Shown: positions 1 through 10,690 of the stretch, in pieces
How positions within the stretch are numbered: position 1 is the first letter of the stretch
How the letters are laid out: every line of letters starts with the position of its first letter
NCBI GenBank assembly: GCA_012845835.1
Contig: JABAKD010000012.1
Coordinates: 11,540,213 to 11,604,212, forward strand
DNA: 64,000 nt
Reading direction: 5' to 3'
Origin: Undaria pinnatifida
Taxonomy: Eukaryota > Sar > Phaeophyceae > Laminariales > Alariaceae
Notes under the pieces: model-generated
The model's input: the letters and a program-made list of their open reading frames with translations, nothing else
Databases searched by the model: none
What the model was told of the DNA's origin: nothing
Made by a program: the position numbers and the translations under genes

Positions 1-555
1 CCGGCGAATGGTGAGATATAGAATAATCACACGTACACGAATTATTACACACGTCGTGCATCAATTTAGCTCAGGTGCATTCGCAACCCAGCGCTAGCTG
101 ACGTGTCCGTCAGTTATCGTGATAGCGATAGCGCGAGCTGTCCCTACCGGCGGTCCCCGTTACGACTCCAGCAGCGCAAGCTGCCGGTGTATACGGACGC
201 GTGAGTATGTCCACTGGACCTGACCGCTGGGCATCGGGTGCGATTGAGATACCCGCCCAGAACGGCATCATTCCGAGTAGTGCGGGACTTGCGCAAGCTC
301 ACCCAATCAATAACGAAAACCCCGGCCATGAGAAAATCGCCTTGCCCCGGACTTGGTGCTGTTAGGGTCCACCATATGCATACCCTTTATTCGGGCGTCG
401 GTCCTCGTACAACAGACAGCCAGCATTAGTTTTATAATAGCAACAGACTAGATGACGCCGCCCAGCCAATGTCGGGAGCAGCAACTATAGTGTAAAAATG
501 TGTTCGAAACGACCCTAGCGTGGCAGCAGAGGCGTTGCTGCATTGTCTAGTACCT
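1..555. other. No recognisable feature
   Basis: Intergenic-looking sequence. The only open frames are about 60 codons on both strands, with no recognisable domain. I see no splice-bounded exon, repeat or inverted repeat here until the C-family element begins at 556. Confidence 0.5.
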
Positions 556-815
556 GACCCAGGCTACGGTAGGGGGTTCCCCTTTTGGGCCTTTTATTTC
601 AGTGGCTAGGGGTCACTCGCGCGAGTAACCCCTTTGTTCCTATGCAATTATACGTTTTCTTTATGTTTCACATTGACGAAAGCAATCCGCAATGCAAAGG
701 TGATCTAAGCTGCGCCAAACGAAGTACCTAAACCATCTTCATCCGTAGGATACAGAGCTACTCGTTCAAACACACCAGTGAAAATGGGGGTACCCCCCCT
801 ACCGTAGCCTTGGTC
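556..815. mobile_element. C-family MITE, intact, TSD ACCT
   Basis: A 260-bp non-autonomous DNA element. The left end reads GACCCAGGCTACGGTAGGGG and the right end is its near-perfect reverse complement (CCCCCCTACCGTAGCC then TTGGTC). ACCT is duplicated at 552-555 and 816-819, so the insertion made a 4-bp target-site duplication. Inside, near the left end, is the palindrome ACTCGCGCGAGT, a hallmark seen in every C copy. It has no coding capacity. The sequence shows the structure directly; the mobilising transposase is not in the window. Confidence 0.85.
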
Positions 816-1993
816 ACCTGCGCATTGTTTTTTCAACAGTAGTGGCGCCCAAACCGTATCCAATACGAAACGACAAAAGAAGTAAAGCGGGAAAGCGCAC
901 CGAGCATCAAAGTAGATGGCAGCACCCAGCCGGCGACACGGCACAGGACCTACAACGGGGTTCTGACTGCCACTATCCTAGGGGGTTAGCAGCTCTGCTG
1001 CCTGGTCTGTCCTCTACTTTCTGTAGAATATTCGACGGCAGGAGTGTCCACACCGACATCACCGCTTCAAACAGCCCCAATGGTACCCAAAAGAAGTCGG
1101 GAAGGGCGAAGCAAGCCGGTAACGAAACAAAAGTTGTGAGACGGAGAAAGAAAGAAGAGATGAAAGGGGAAAGAGGAAACCAGGTTGAGCGAAAGTACAC
1201 ATACCCACGGCGGCAGTACCTCAGTGCTGGGTAACACCACACCCCTAAGGAGGATGGAGCAGTCAGTCCAAGGTACAAACAACAAGCACAAGGAACAAAC
1301 ACCAAGTAGTCACAGTAGCGTGAGGTTATGTGGACAGGTTTTACCTACCATTATTGGTCGGTCTGATTCCTTGCGACCCCGTCTACCGTCTCCTCCGCTT
1401 GTTTTTCCGCCGCAGGTATGCTTACCACCTCCCCCCCACCCCCCCTCGCCCACCGCCCGCCGAGTTGCGTTTGGGCGTGACGCATTCGTGATGCACAAGG
1501 TGCATTGTATCTTATTTCCTCCCCTACGTCCCACCGGTCCAAGAACCGCGAATCTGATTCGACGACCCCCGGCATCAATTGCCCGACTCCTTTGCTGCAT
1601 GAACCAACAAGAACGGTTTCAAATCCTAACTGATGCGAAGAATCTTCCGTAGGGCCTTAGGCGGATATAACGACGACGTAGTCATTTTTCAAGGTCGTGA
1701 GCCATTCGTTCGTGGCTCACCTTGTCCCGCCGGGCGCGTGCTCAAGGGTACCAAATAGATACCATCGTTTCGTTTTCGGCCCCCAATGTTGGCGAAAAAA
1801 TCTCGGTGGTAGGTAGGAAAGGGCACATTTAATGTGCTACATACGTACGGCAGGCGTGCACCTATTATTCGTTTTCGACACGTCTCGCTTAAGTAAGGAT
1901 GTCTATAATTGTATACCCCGCCCAGAGCCTGAACTCGATCATTTCTCCCGTGGCCTAACATGGTTGAGTATCAACGCCGCTACGGTAAGGGGG
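816..1993. other. No recognisable gene
   Basis: Overlapping frames of 75-155 codons exist on both strands (for example 1185-1652 +, 973-1305 -), but none shows a domain and they overlap in opposing frames. A pyrimidine-rich stretch with C runs lies at about 1370-1450. Treated as noncoding. Confidence 0.45.
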
Positions 1994-2828
1994 GTGGTAT
2001 GATAATGTCATGATGATGTTATTACAGATCCATGTTATACAATGATGTTATGATGACGCTGTGAGGATGTTATGATAATGTTATGATGATGTTATGATGT
2101 TGATGTGATGATGCTGTGATGATTTTATGATGATTTTATGATGATGTTATGATTATGTTTCGATTATGTTATGATGATGTTATGATGATGTTATGATGAT
2201 GTTATGATGATGTTATGATGATGTTATGATGATGTTATGACGACGTTATGATGATGTTGTGATGACGTGTCGATGATGTTATTGTGACGTTATGATGATA
2301 TTATGATGATGTTATCATTATGATTGTAATGAGGATGTTATTATCATTATATGATCATGTTATGATGCTGCTATGATTATGTTATGAGGATGCTACTATG
2401 ATGTTATGATGGTGGTATAATGGTGTTACGACGGTGTTATGATGATGCCATACTGATGTTATATGAGGATGTTAAGATTATGTTAAGATGATGTTATGAT
2501 GATGTTATGATGACGTTATGATGATGTTATGATGTTGTTATAATGATGTTATAATGATGTTATTATAATGATGTTATGAGGATGTTATAATGGTTTTTTG
2601 ACGATGTTATGACGATCTTGTTATAAAGATGTATGCCATGATGATGTTACGACGATGTTACGTTGATGTTATGATGATGTTATGATGATGTTATTATGAT
2701 GATGTTGTGATGATGATGTTGTGATGATGTTTTGATGACGTTTTGATGATGTTTCGATGACGTTATGATGATGTTATGGTGACGATATGATGATTTTATG
2801 ATGATGTTATTATGATGATGATGATGAT
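1994..2828. repeat. Degenerate 11-bp minisatellite ATGATGATGTT
   Basis: About 830 bp of imperfect tandem repeats. The cleanest stretch, around 2170-2250, has period 11 with unit ATGATGATGTT; elsewhere the period slips and substitutions are frequent. The same repeat resumes at about 3150-3283 and again at 3521-3552, after a SINE and a small inverted-repeat element, so one array of about 1.5 kb has been split by two insertions. His/Asn-type frames read from it are artefacts of composition. Confidence 0.85.
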
Positions 2829-3143
2829 GTTTTTTTTTTTCGCACACTGCTATTTTACAGCTAGCTGCTGGACAAGCCGTGGTCACAGGTGTCGTCCCTT
2901 CTTCCCCCCGGTTCTTGCCTTCAAAATTTATCGCGCATAGGGTTTAGAAATTCCACTGCACGTCGATTTTTCATCGAGTGTTAACTGTTGCTAACTCACG
3001 CTCTCGCGCTTTCCGCAAGTCAGTTTGTGCGCAAGACAAAGTCCCCACGAATTTACACGCGTATGCACTCGGGAGGATTCGAACTCACGAAACTGACCTG
3101 TACCAGGCTCGAGGATAACCTGAAACGCCACCGGGGCGACCGG
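2829..3143 (-). mobile_element. tRNA-derived SINE, copy 1
   Basis: Read on the minus strand, this unit of about 315 bp begins with a tRNA-like head holding an A-box-like TGGCGTTTCAGG and a B-box-like AGTTCGAATCC. It continues with a unique body (3' part near 2840-2900 in window coordinates) and ends in a poly-A run, seen as T's at 2829-2840. The same head, body and tail recur at 35630-35948 on the plus strand, where head-to-tail similarity is clear by eye. The spacing between boxes and the extra arm suggest a class II tRNA (Leu/Ser type) origin, which is inference. It sits inside the ATGATGATGTT minisatellite. Confidence 0.8.
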
Positions 3144-3149
3144 CATGTG

Positions 3150-3283
3150 TTATGAAGATGTGACGATGATGTTATGATCATACTGTGATGTTGCTATAAT
3201 CATGTTATGATGATGGCATTTTTGATGATCTTATGATGGTGTTATTATGATCATGTTAGGATGATGTTATGAAGACTCCTTCA
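3150..3283. repeat. Minisatellite continuation
   Basis: Same degenerate ATGATGTT-type repeat as 1994-2828, resuming directly beyond the SINE. This shows that the SINE inserted into the array. Confidence 0.7.
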
Positions 3284-3284
3284 G

Positions 3285-3521
3285 TCATCCCACGGTAGGC
3301 GATGCAGTAGTATGATTGCGGCAAACAGTCCATGGCCAATCCAGCTCCTAACGTGGAGAACTACCCGTTAGTGAATCAATTTCCCGAGTATATACCTTTT
3401 TAGGCCTAATACATAGAAGCTTGGTGGGGTTGTGCGAATGAATGCCTTTGAAGTCACTTTTCGGGTGAGATATTGAGTTCCTCATGTCAGATGCTGCACC
3501 CTAGCCTACCGTGGGATGGCT
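3285..3521. mobile_element. I-family inverted-repeat element
   Basis: The left end CATCCCACGGTAGGC-GATGCAG matches the reverse complement of the right end (about 3493-3520: CTGCACCCTAGCCTACCGTGGGATG). The interior of about 200 bp has no coding potential. The element separates two blocks of the minisatellite, so it inserted there. Related ends occur at 54074 and at 63926. No clear target duplication could be fixed because the flanks are repetitive. Confidence 0.65.
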
Positions 3522-3629
3522 CTTGTGATGATGTTATTATGACGTTATGAGATACCTCCGTTTCTTCTACAGGATTGGAGCCACTCACGCGAGTGGTTCG
3601 CTACCTCACGGTATCAAGCATACGGTATC

Positions 3630-3914
3630 AAGGATACGGTAGGGGGGCGGTTCCTCCTTTTCCACTACCCCGGATCTGTGCCACTCGCACTCGAGCCACT
3701 CCTTACCGCACCGACGGAAATATTTGTCACGCGATTTGCTTTGCGCAGCGTTGCGCCAACCATATCATCGGGGGGATTCATATCGAAACAGATGAAACAG
3801 CACGAAAGCTTGGTATGACCGCAAAGAACAGGGGGGGCACTCGCGCGAGTGACCCTGAGCCACTGCGAAAAAGCCCCCAAACGGGACCCACCCCCCTACC
3901 GTACCATTGGTCAC
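3630..3914. mobile_element. C-family MITE, diverged
   Basis: The left end AAGGATACGGTAGGGGGG and right end CCCCCCTACCGTACCATTGG are inverted C-family termini. An internal ACTCGCGCGAGT palindrome lies at about 3839. It is more decayed than the copies at 556 and 12664. A further relic abuts it. Confidence 0.65.
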
Positions 3915-3918
3915 GCAC

Positions 3919-4135
3919 TAAAAAAACGGTAATAATAGTTGGTTTTTCTTTTGGCGCCGGGTCGCTCATACCTCTCCATCGCGGGTTCATGGTGCAATTT
4001 TAGAACAGCACGAAAGCGAAAAAAATGGAAAAAGGGTGTCCCTCACTCTCGCGCTTGCGAGTGATCCCGAGCCCCCGCAACAAAAACGCCCCGAAAAGGT
4101 GACCCTCCTACAGCAGTAGTAGCCTGGGCCTACGA
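3919..4135. mobile_element. C-family relic
   Basis: A second, more degraded C-like copy lying directly beside the previous one. It keeps a subterminal CTCGCGCTTGCGAG-like palindrome at about 4050 and the tail CCTACAGCAGTAGTAGCCTGGG, a decayed C terminus. Confidence 0.45.
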
Positions 4136-5450
4136 CGAAAGTCAAATCTCAAAGCGAGAGTATATTTGCCGACGATTGTGAGGTAAGGAGCCCAGCCGTT
4201 AAGATTTTTGTTTTTGGTGGAAAGTGATCCACCTTAAAGATTTCACCGTAGAAGATTTCATCAGAGCAAAGGTTGACAAGGGTGGGCGTTGAGGTAACGA
4301 ATAGAATAGTACGATGTGTTTCCCGTGGAAAACTAACGGTTGCCACGACAACGTGCCGTTTGAAAAGCGTCCAAGAGATCAATCTGAACCCTACCTATAT
4401 CGCTTTCATCGAATACTTCTCAGACTTTGGTTTCAAAAATATGTTCGAAAGTTGATGCAGCCAATCAATCAATGGCTGGCTGTGGCCATGGGGTCGCAGG
4501 ATACTCTTTGCTTCCAAGCCCTATACTATATGCCGACCCCCCCCCCGAGAAAAAAAAAATCGGGGGGTGCAGCAAGCCATAGAGTCTTGCACAAAAAACA
4601 GTGTTCAACATAATAAACTACATTTTGTCATATCGTGGTAAACTCTTTCTTGAGGTCTAACTCGAGCGTGATCTGATCGTATTATTGCTGACTGCCTCGG
4701 GATGTGCTACGGACACGATGGGGGTGACCCGCTGTTTGACGACTCTCCTCACGTACGTGAGGAGCTCTATACCCTTTTTGACCTACTTGCAACTGCAAAA
4801 TAGTTTTTCTGTTCTAATTCCCAGTGTTTTGTACCCACGTCGGGAGTGCGGCGCTAAAAGGGGGTAAAGTTACCCCCAAAATCGATTTTGAGAGAACCGA
4901 AAGTAAGTGCAACCAATAATGTGACAGCAACCAATAATGTGTTGCGAAGAAACAAGAACAACGTTATTTCGGCTTTGGGCCCCAAAACCTCTCCCTCCCT
5001 ATACTCCAACGTGAAGTACGTTTGACCCCCACAAGGATCTCCAGTTGTAAATGGGCTAAGGAACCGGGTCCCATTCTGGGAAAAGATTTAGCCAGTAATG
5101 GTCGTGGCCAACTGGTACCTCTTACTTCTATATCGTAGGATACGTCTACCAAAAGGATGAAACTAGCACGCAGAGCACAAGGTTGGGGAAGGTGGCACAG
5201 ATGGTAAATGAATGAATAGTGATAGGATGATAATGTATATCGCAGCACCAAAAACCTGATAAAGGAGATAGCACGCGCATGCAACATTAACGCAGATTGC
5301 ATACGTACGCGGCACATGCTATGAATGAGGGACCGAATAACGATTTTTTTACCGGGTATATACCTGTTTTACGGCTAGCCCATGAGAAGGGTGGTCTGGC
5401 CACGCAAACGATTGCCATGGAAACCGTGCTTACTTAGTGTGAGATAATAA
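4136..5450. other. No recognisable gene
   Basis: Mixed AT-rich and unique sequence. Frames up to 117 codons (4964-5317 -) have no recognisable motif and no supporting splice pattern. Short stretches such as 4985-5050 are reminiscent of the interior of A-family elements but are too decayed to delimit. Confidence 0.4.
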
Positions 5451-5725
5451 GGCGCGTGCTTTTAACGATAGAGAGAGGTGCGCCCCATTTTTTCTGCGGT
5501 TTCTCCGATTTGGGAGCTTAACAGACCTCTCCCAAAACCTAACTTGGTGGAGAAAACTAAAAATGTTAACACGGATGAAAATTCCCATGGCTTAGGCACA
5601 AAACGAGAATCATGTTAAAAAAGGGCGTACTATTTGCGACGATGATGCTGGGTGAAAGAAACGCCGTCATTTGGAAAACATGTCAGACGAAAACTGCTAC
5701 CTCTCTATCTATCGTAGCACGCGTC
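5451..5725. mobile_element. A-family MITE
   Basis: Begins GCGCGTGCT...ACGATAGAGAGAGGTGC and ends with the inverse, TATCGTAGCACGCGTC. The interior shows the A-family landmarks in order: a GGGAGCTTAACAGACCTCTCCC-like short palindrome near 5510, CCCATGGCTTAGG near 5586, and GCCGTCATTTGG near 5668. Flanks ATAA/CTAA match 3 of 4 bases, compatible with an aged 4-bp duplication. No ORF. Confidence 0.75.
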
Positions 5726-6242
5726 CTAAACCCCTCATTATGTTTCGAGCTCATAACCTGCGGCCGCACCTCTAACAACGTGGGATGACTCTCCTCGCGC
5801 GTGCTTCTTTGTGGCTACCTTTGGTTTTCGGTTCTGACCTCCGTCGTTCCTGATAATTGACCTGTTGCTACATAGAATCAAGTGCGCGGCCGGACGCCTG
5901 AATCAGTGATGACGAGGAACGCCAGGTCTCACTCGTCGGTATTCATTCGATGAACATGGGTGCACATGGGTGTGCGTTTTCGTATTCCTCATGAGCAGAA
6001 AAGATATGACTTCTGAACGGTAGCGATCGACGTCTGGACCACCACATGTCGCATCATGACTCGACACACTTTCAACCAGAGCCTCAGGCCTGGGCTGGAC
6101 CTCTGCTGGTCTGCCACATATGTTGGGAGTAAAGATGAGGTGTCTATCGCCTGAACACCCGGCACACCCAAGTTGCCCACTTTAAACGTAAACTTCCACT
6201 CTACTATAACATTTTTTTAAAAATCCGTTGAATACTTTTTCC
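5726..6242. other. No recognisable feature
   Basis: Unique sequence. The only frame of note (5989-6180 -, 63 codons) has no domain. I see no inverted or direct repeats here. Confidence 0.4.
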
Positions 6243-6597
6243 ATATACATTTTTCAACGCACACTGGTGGGGGTACGTCCAACGCACACTGTGTCGGTCC
6301 CCTGCCAACGCACACTGAAGGGCGTCCCGGGGGGGGGGGGTCGGGGGAGGGCGCCCCCTTTGACACTGCTAGTAGCATCCACGCACCGTTCGGTTGCCCT
6401 GCCAACCCAGCGCTGGTGGTGCATCTTGGGACACACACACACCAACACCAACACACACTACACTGCTAGTAGCTTCCAAGAGCCGTTCGGCTGAGCGCTG
6501 GTGGTTCATTTTAGGACACACACACCAACACGAACACACACTCTACACTGCTAGTAGTAGCATCGGCTGCCCTGCCAACCCAGCGCTGGTGGTGCAT
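6243..6597. repeat. Short imperfect tandem repeats rich in CACACA
   Basis: Contains several CAACGCACACTG units at 6256-6320, a G run at 6331-6341, and two to three imperfect units of about 85 bp built from AGCGCTGGTGGTGCAT, ACACACACCAACAC and CACTGCTAGTAG. The first motif recurs at about 6411, 6499 and 6584. Confidence 0.7.
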
Positions 6598-7260
6598 GCG
6601 CTGGAACGTTTGCGCCTCTGCTGTTCGATCCTGCCCGTGCGGGGCATTTGGGACAACTAACGCAACACACACCAAAAACATTTCACTTCGTTGTGCCCTG
6701 GGCTGCAGAAAAAAAAAAAAACTGCCAAAAAAACCGCCTCGTCCTTACAAAACCATAAAATTCAAACGGCTGCGCTTCAAATCAAACAGCGCTACGAACT
6801 ACACCCTGGGCACGCAAACAACCCCGCAGCGCACACCGCACACCCTCTACTTCTATCGCTCGTCGGATACAACCTCGCAGCGCACACCGCACACCCCCTA
6901 TTTCTTTCCCTCGTCGGATACACCGCGATCCTCGGCGTTGCGCTGGAACGTTTGCGCTTCTGCTGTCCATCCTGCCCGTGCGGGGGATTTGGGACAACGA
7001 ACACAACACACACCAAAAACATTCAACTTCGTTGTGCCCTGGGCTGGGAAAAAAATTCCCTCCCAAAAATACCACCTCGTCCTTACAAAACCATAAAATT
7101 CAAAAGCCCGCGCTTCAAATCAAACGGCGCTACGAACTACACCCTGGCACGCGAACACCCTCACAGCGCACACCGCGCACCCTCTATTTCTGTTCCTCGA
7201 TGTATACACCGCGCTCCTCAGCGTTGCGCTGGAACTTTTGCGCCTCTGCTGTTCGATCCT
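6598..7260. repeat. Tandem repeat, units of 342 and 286 bp
   Basis: GCGCTGGAACGTTTGCGC begins units at 6598, 6940 and (as GCGCTGGAACTTTTGCGC) 7226. The units share CATTTGGGACAAC, a short A run, CCTCGTCCTTACAAAACC and CAGCGCACACCGC. The first unit has an extra internal duplication of the CAGCGCACACCGC / CGTCGGATACA part, which accounts for its greater length. Open frames across it exist because of composition. Confidence 0.8.
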
Positions 7261-7595
7261 GCACGTGTGGTCTGCCGTGTCTGCGTGCGGCGGCGACTGC
7301 GTCCTTCAGTTCGGCTGCTGCATACTTTCTCTCGCTGGTTCTTGTCGCAGCTCATCTCCGCCGCGTGCTGTGGGTGTCTGCTATGAGCCTCTTCGCTCGT
7401 TCTAGGTTCCTCATTCTCTGCGGCTGCGTGTTTTTCGCCCTCTTCAAACCTTACGGCGTACCACTTCCTCGTGCTGCGGCGGAATCTCCGCACACACACA
7501 ATGCAGCGGAACGTCCCTACAGCAGAGCGGTATCTTGACGACTGGGGAGACCAACTCTTCCGATACACATTCACAGGGCTCTCTCTGTGTGGTAC

Positions 7596-8060
7596 ATACA
7601 TGTGTAGCGCAGCAGTACTCCTCCTGTGTGTTTGCGTGTGTAGTATACGCGTACGTGTTCGAACCTGCCATACTACCTCACCTTCCTCCAGCGCTCCTGC
7701 GGTACAGACCCCGTCCATCACCTGTGAATGCGTACGTGTTCGAACCTGCCATACTACCTCACCTTCCTCCAGCGCTCCTGCGGTACAAATCCGTTCCATC
7801 ACATGTGAATGCAGGTGTGTACACGGCACTGCTTATACGCTGCGCACTCAGCATGGTCACAGCAGTGTGTGTATGTACAGCGGTGTGCACATGTGCACAC
7901 AGCTCCCGCTGTGTGTAGCGCATAGTCTACATGTGTAGCGCAGCAGTACTCCTGTGTGTTTGAGTGAGTAGGACGCGCGTACGTGTTCGAACCTGCCATA
8001 CTACCTCACCTTCCTCCAGCGTTCCTGCGGCACAAATCCCTTCCATCACCTGTGTATGCA
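7596..8060. repeat. Nested duplication with 81-bp unit
   Basis: An 81-bp unit starting GCGTACGTGTTCGAACC occurs in tandem at 7649 and 7730 and again at 7978. The sequence before the first and third copies (ACATGTGTAGCGCAGCAGTA then CTCCTGTGTGTTTG) is also duplicated, so a block of about 130 bp was copied after the 81-bp unit existed. The 81-bp unit is a multiple of three, so open frames run through it. Confidence 0.8.
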
Positions 8061-8296
8061 TCATCTCCTATGTATGTAGTCTAGACTGCGTCTCCAGCTA
8101 CGGCTGTGCGTCCTGTAAAAAGTGTCCGTGTCTTTCAGCACGTTACATCCTACACCTGCGTACAACGTAGCCCATGCGCACATTGTCGTCACACCATGCG
8201 GCCTTCCTCGCCCAATTCTGCGGTTCCCTTTACAGGGGACTAAGTACGAACATCCTATCGGTGACATTCTCCGCCTCAAAGCGAAAGTCGCCGACT

Positions 8297-8560
8297 AAAC
8301 ACTCCGCCACTCCCGACGATCGCCACGTGCCTTCTCGCGCAGTCCAGTGTGAAGAAACATTCAGCCATTCCCGACGATTGCCAAGTGCCTTCTCGCGCAG
8401 TCCAGTGTGACAAAACATTCCGCCACTCCCGACGATTGCCAAGTAACTTCCCGCGCAGTCAAATGTGATAAAACATTCCGCCACTCCCGACGGTCGTCAA
8501 GTGCCTTTTCGCGCAGCGAGCCACCAGTGAAGTGTGACAAAACACTTCTCCACTTAACAC
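8297..8560. repeat. 58-bp tandem repeat, about 4.5 copies
   Basis: AAACATTCCGCC-type starts fall at 8297, 8355, 8413, 8471 and 8540. The first three spacings are exactly 58 bp and the last is 69 because of an 11-bp insertion. Each unit carries CTCCCGACGATTGCCAAGTG and TCGCGCAGTCCAGTGTGA. Confidence 0.85.
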
Positions 8561-8684
8561 CAAAAAGCACTTGATTGACTAAACATGTATTGTTTATGCA
8601 TACTGAATTCCAGATATATCGCCCCCCAATTCAATGCGGGTTACGCAGTTTTCGTGCTCAGAACAAGGATGGACGTCTGTGCTA

Positions 8685-8850
8685 GTCCTGTTGACCATCG
8701 CTTTAGCAGGGGAGTCACCGATCTGCATACTTCACGAGGGCACACACACCCCGACACACGCGCAATCGAAGCATCACACGCAGCTCGCAAGTATGAGCTT
8801 GACCAACATCCGTTTTAGTCGATCTCACGGCTGAAGTGTGTACATCATAT
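8685..8850 (+). mobile_element. D-family end fragment, old
   Basis: Diverged copy of the terminal part of the D modular repeat: AGGGGAGTC-CCGA, GAGGGCACACACACC, ATCACACGCAGCTCGCAAG, GATCTCACGGCTGAAGTG occur in the same order as in the copies at 23.4, 32.1 and 40.2 kb. No C run is left. Confidence 0.6.
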
Positions 8851-8971
8851 TTTGTTAGTAGTATTGTCCCACCCACCAAAGTTTTGCACACCCTGCCAAG
8901 AAAAACGTCCGTCTTAATGATGGCGTGCCTTTCACTTAAAACGGCGGTGCGAACCCTGCTGTTGAAACGCG

Positions 8972-10003
8972 GTTAACCCAGGCTACCGTACGGGGGTGAC
9001 TCTTGGGGCCGTTTTTGTACTAGTAGTAAAGAGGAAATCCCGTGCGTAAATCACAAGCGTACGCGGGAGATACCCAGCGCGACCTAAAGACGTAGACTAG
9101 GAAGGTGAGTATTTTTTTTTTTTCCTCGGAGGGGACGGTGGGAAGAGGGAAGTCGCAACGGAGTGGGACGAAAGCCAAACCAAGCCAAATCAAGTCAGTT
9201 CAAGCCAAGTTCAGTCGAGTCAAGTCCAGTCAAAAGCTGAGTCAAGTGCCCAAGAGAGGGTCTCCCGTTCCGAGTCCAAAACCCTCCTCGCATCAAGTCC
9301 TCAAGCACCCACAGATACTCGTATGCCATGCTATCGCCATTTGGCCTACCTTACCACACACGGCCTTCATATTCTTATATGCGGGTGTTCCGTTATACGA
9401 AGTAATTTATACCAGGTATGCCATACACCCAATACAAAGGTTTCTACTCTTCCTTTGATAGCATACACCACAAGTAGTGTATATCTGACCCAAGCATCAG
9501 TACAAACATGTGGCCACTGGATGGCTCTCCACAAAGGACGCACGTATCAGAACATCCAATCACTGCAAGGAGCCATAACAACAATATTATTCCACTATTT
9601 TTCATATGCCACAGGATAATACGTAAGTTCTCGTGCGTACACGCGCGTACCATCATACCCCACGTCAATCGATGTACGCATCCAACATCCTTAAAGTATG
9701 AGGCCATGGTGCTACTGCTAATGAACAATTTCTCATAGCAGTAGTAGCTCGGGGTCACTCACGCGAGTGGCCACGGCGGCGTTCCTTTCTATCATTAGGC
9801 TTTCGTCACGTTGTAATATTGTAAAATGTGAATCAGCAATTTCAATGGCATGCATGGTAAACTACGCTGCGCCAACAAAAAACTCCTAAATAAAGCGCTT
9901 TTGTCCGTGAAGGTCCGAGTCATTTGTGAGTGGACTCGTGGAGCAAGAACCCGATTATGAGAACACCCCCCCCCGCTCCCCCCCCGCTACCCCAACCTTG
10001 GTG
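8972..10003. mobile_element. C-family MITE split by a 0.7-kb insertion
   Basis: The left part (8972-9026) has AACCCAGGCTACCGTACGGGGG and GGGGCCGTTTTTGTACTAG. The rest of a C element resumes at about 9744 with CTCGGGGTCACTCACGCGAGTGG, continues through ATGGTAAACTACGCTGCGCC and ends near 10003 in a C-rich, TACCCCAACCTTGG terminus. In intact copies these two parts are adjacent. Confidence 0.6.
9027..9743. other. Insertion inside a C-family MITE
   Basis: About 717 bp separate the two halves of the C copy. GTAGTA(G) lies at both borders (9022-9027 and 9741-9746) and may be a target duplication. There are no terminal inverted repeats, poly-A tail or coding domain. It includes a degenerate CAAGTC-rich run at 9175-9255. 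Nature unknown. Confidence 0.4.
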
Positions 10004-10013
10004 AATTTTTGAA

Positions 10014-10261
10014 GACTGATTCTACGATACCCCCCCCCCCAAAACCGGCGATTTCTTTAACGAACGTTTCATGGCTACTCGTCACGAGGAAAGATACCAT
10101 GAAAGAAATATCTCCATGTATTTTCTTGTTTGCAAAGGACGATCGAACGATGTCGTCGGGATTGCAACGGGAACTGGATTTCAGGCGTTACGGCCGGGAG
10201 CTGGTTTCAAAACCGGCGATTTTGTTGAAGAAAAATTGGCGGGGCTATCGTAGAACGACTC
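10014..10261. mobile_element. B-family MITE, intact, TSD TGAA
   Basis: A 248-bp element. The left end is GACTGATTCTACGATA and the reverse complement of the right end is GAGTCGTTCTACGATA. TGAA flanks both ends (10010-10013 and 10262-10265). Family landmarks inside: C run after the left end, AACGAACGTTTCATGG, TTTGCAAAGG, CGGGAGCTGGTTTCAAAACC. No coding capacity. Confidence 0.85.
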
Positions 10262-10427
10262 TGAAATCAAGAGGAGACGGCGTCTTCTAACTATTTTTAT
10301 TTGTAACATACACACCACCCTGGATGTTTTTCGTGGAGGCGGCGCATATCGTTACACTGGGCCAGAAAAACATGGCTTAGGTATGCATGCGAGAATACCG
10401 CTAAGTCTCCGAAAAACTGGGCTTAAG

Positions 10428-10690
10428 GTCAAAGCTACGATAGGGGGGCGTCCCGTTTGGAGCCTTTTCTTGCATGCAGCGGATCTGGGTCACACGGGCG
10501 AGTGACCCCCCCCCCCCGTTCCTTCGGGCCTTGGGCGTTCTTGCTGTGAAGGTGTTCCTACGCGAAGCCCCCTCAGCAAGATGATTTCCTTGCGCACCAA
10601 AACAAAATTCACTTAACGTGGTTTGGTCAGTCGGGTACAGTCACTAGCGCGACTCGCTCAAACTCCTTAGTGAAAAAAGGGGTATATATC
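10428..10690. mobile_element. C-family relic
   Basis: Left end GGTCAAAGCTACGATAGGGG, subterminal GGGTCACACGGGCGAGTGACC, a later TCAGTCGGGTACAGTCACT-type stretch and GTGAAAAAAGGGGTAT near the right side follow C-family order, but the right terminus is lost. Confidence 0.5.

Noticed and set aside
2680-2886. His/Asn-rich minus-strand protein
   Set aside because: Artefact of the ATGATGATGTT minisatellite joined to the SINE tail.
1994-3552. Telomeric or centromeric array
   Set aside because: The unit is not telomere-like, and the array is short, degenerate and interrupted by ordinary insertions.
6978-7538. 186-codon frame as a gene
   Set aside because: It spans tandem repeat units and has no domain.
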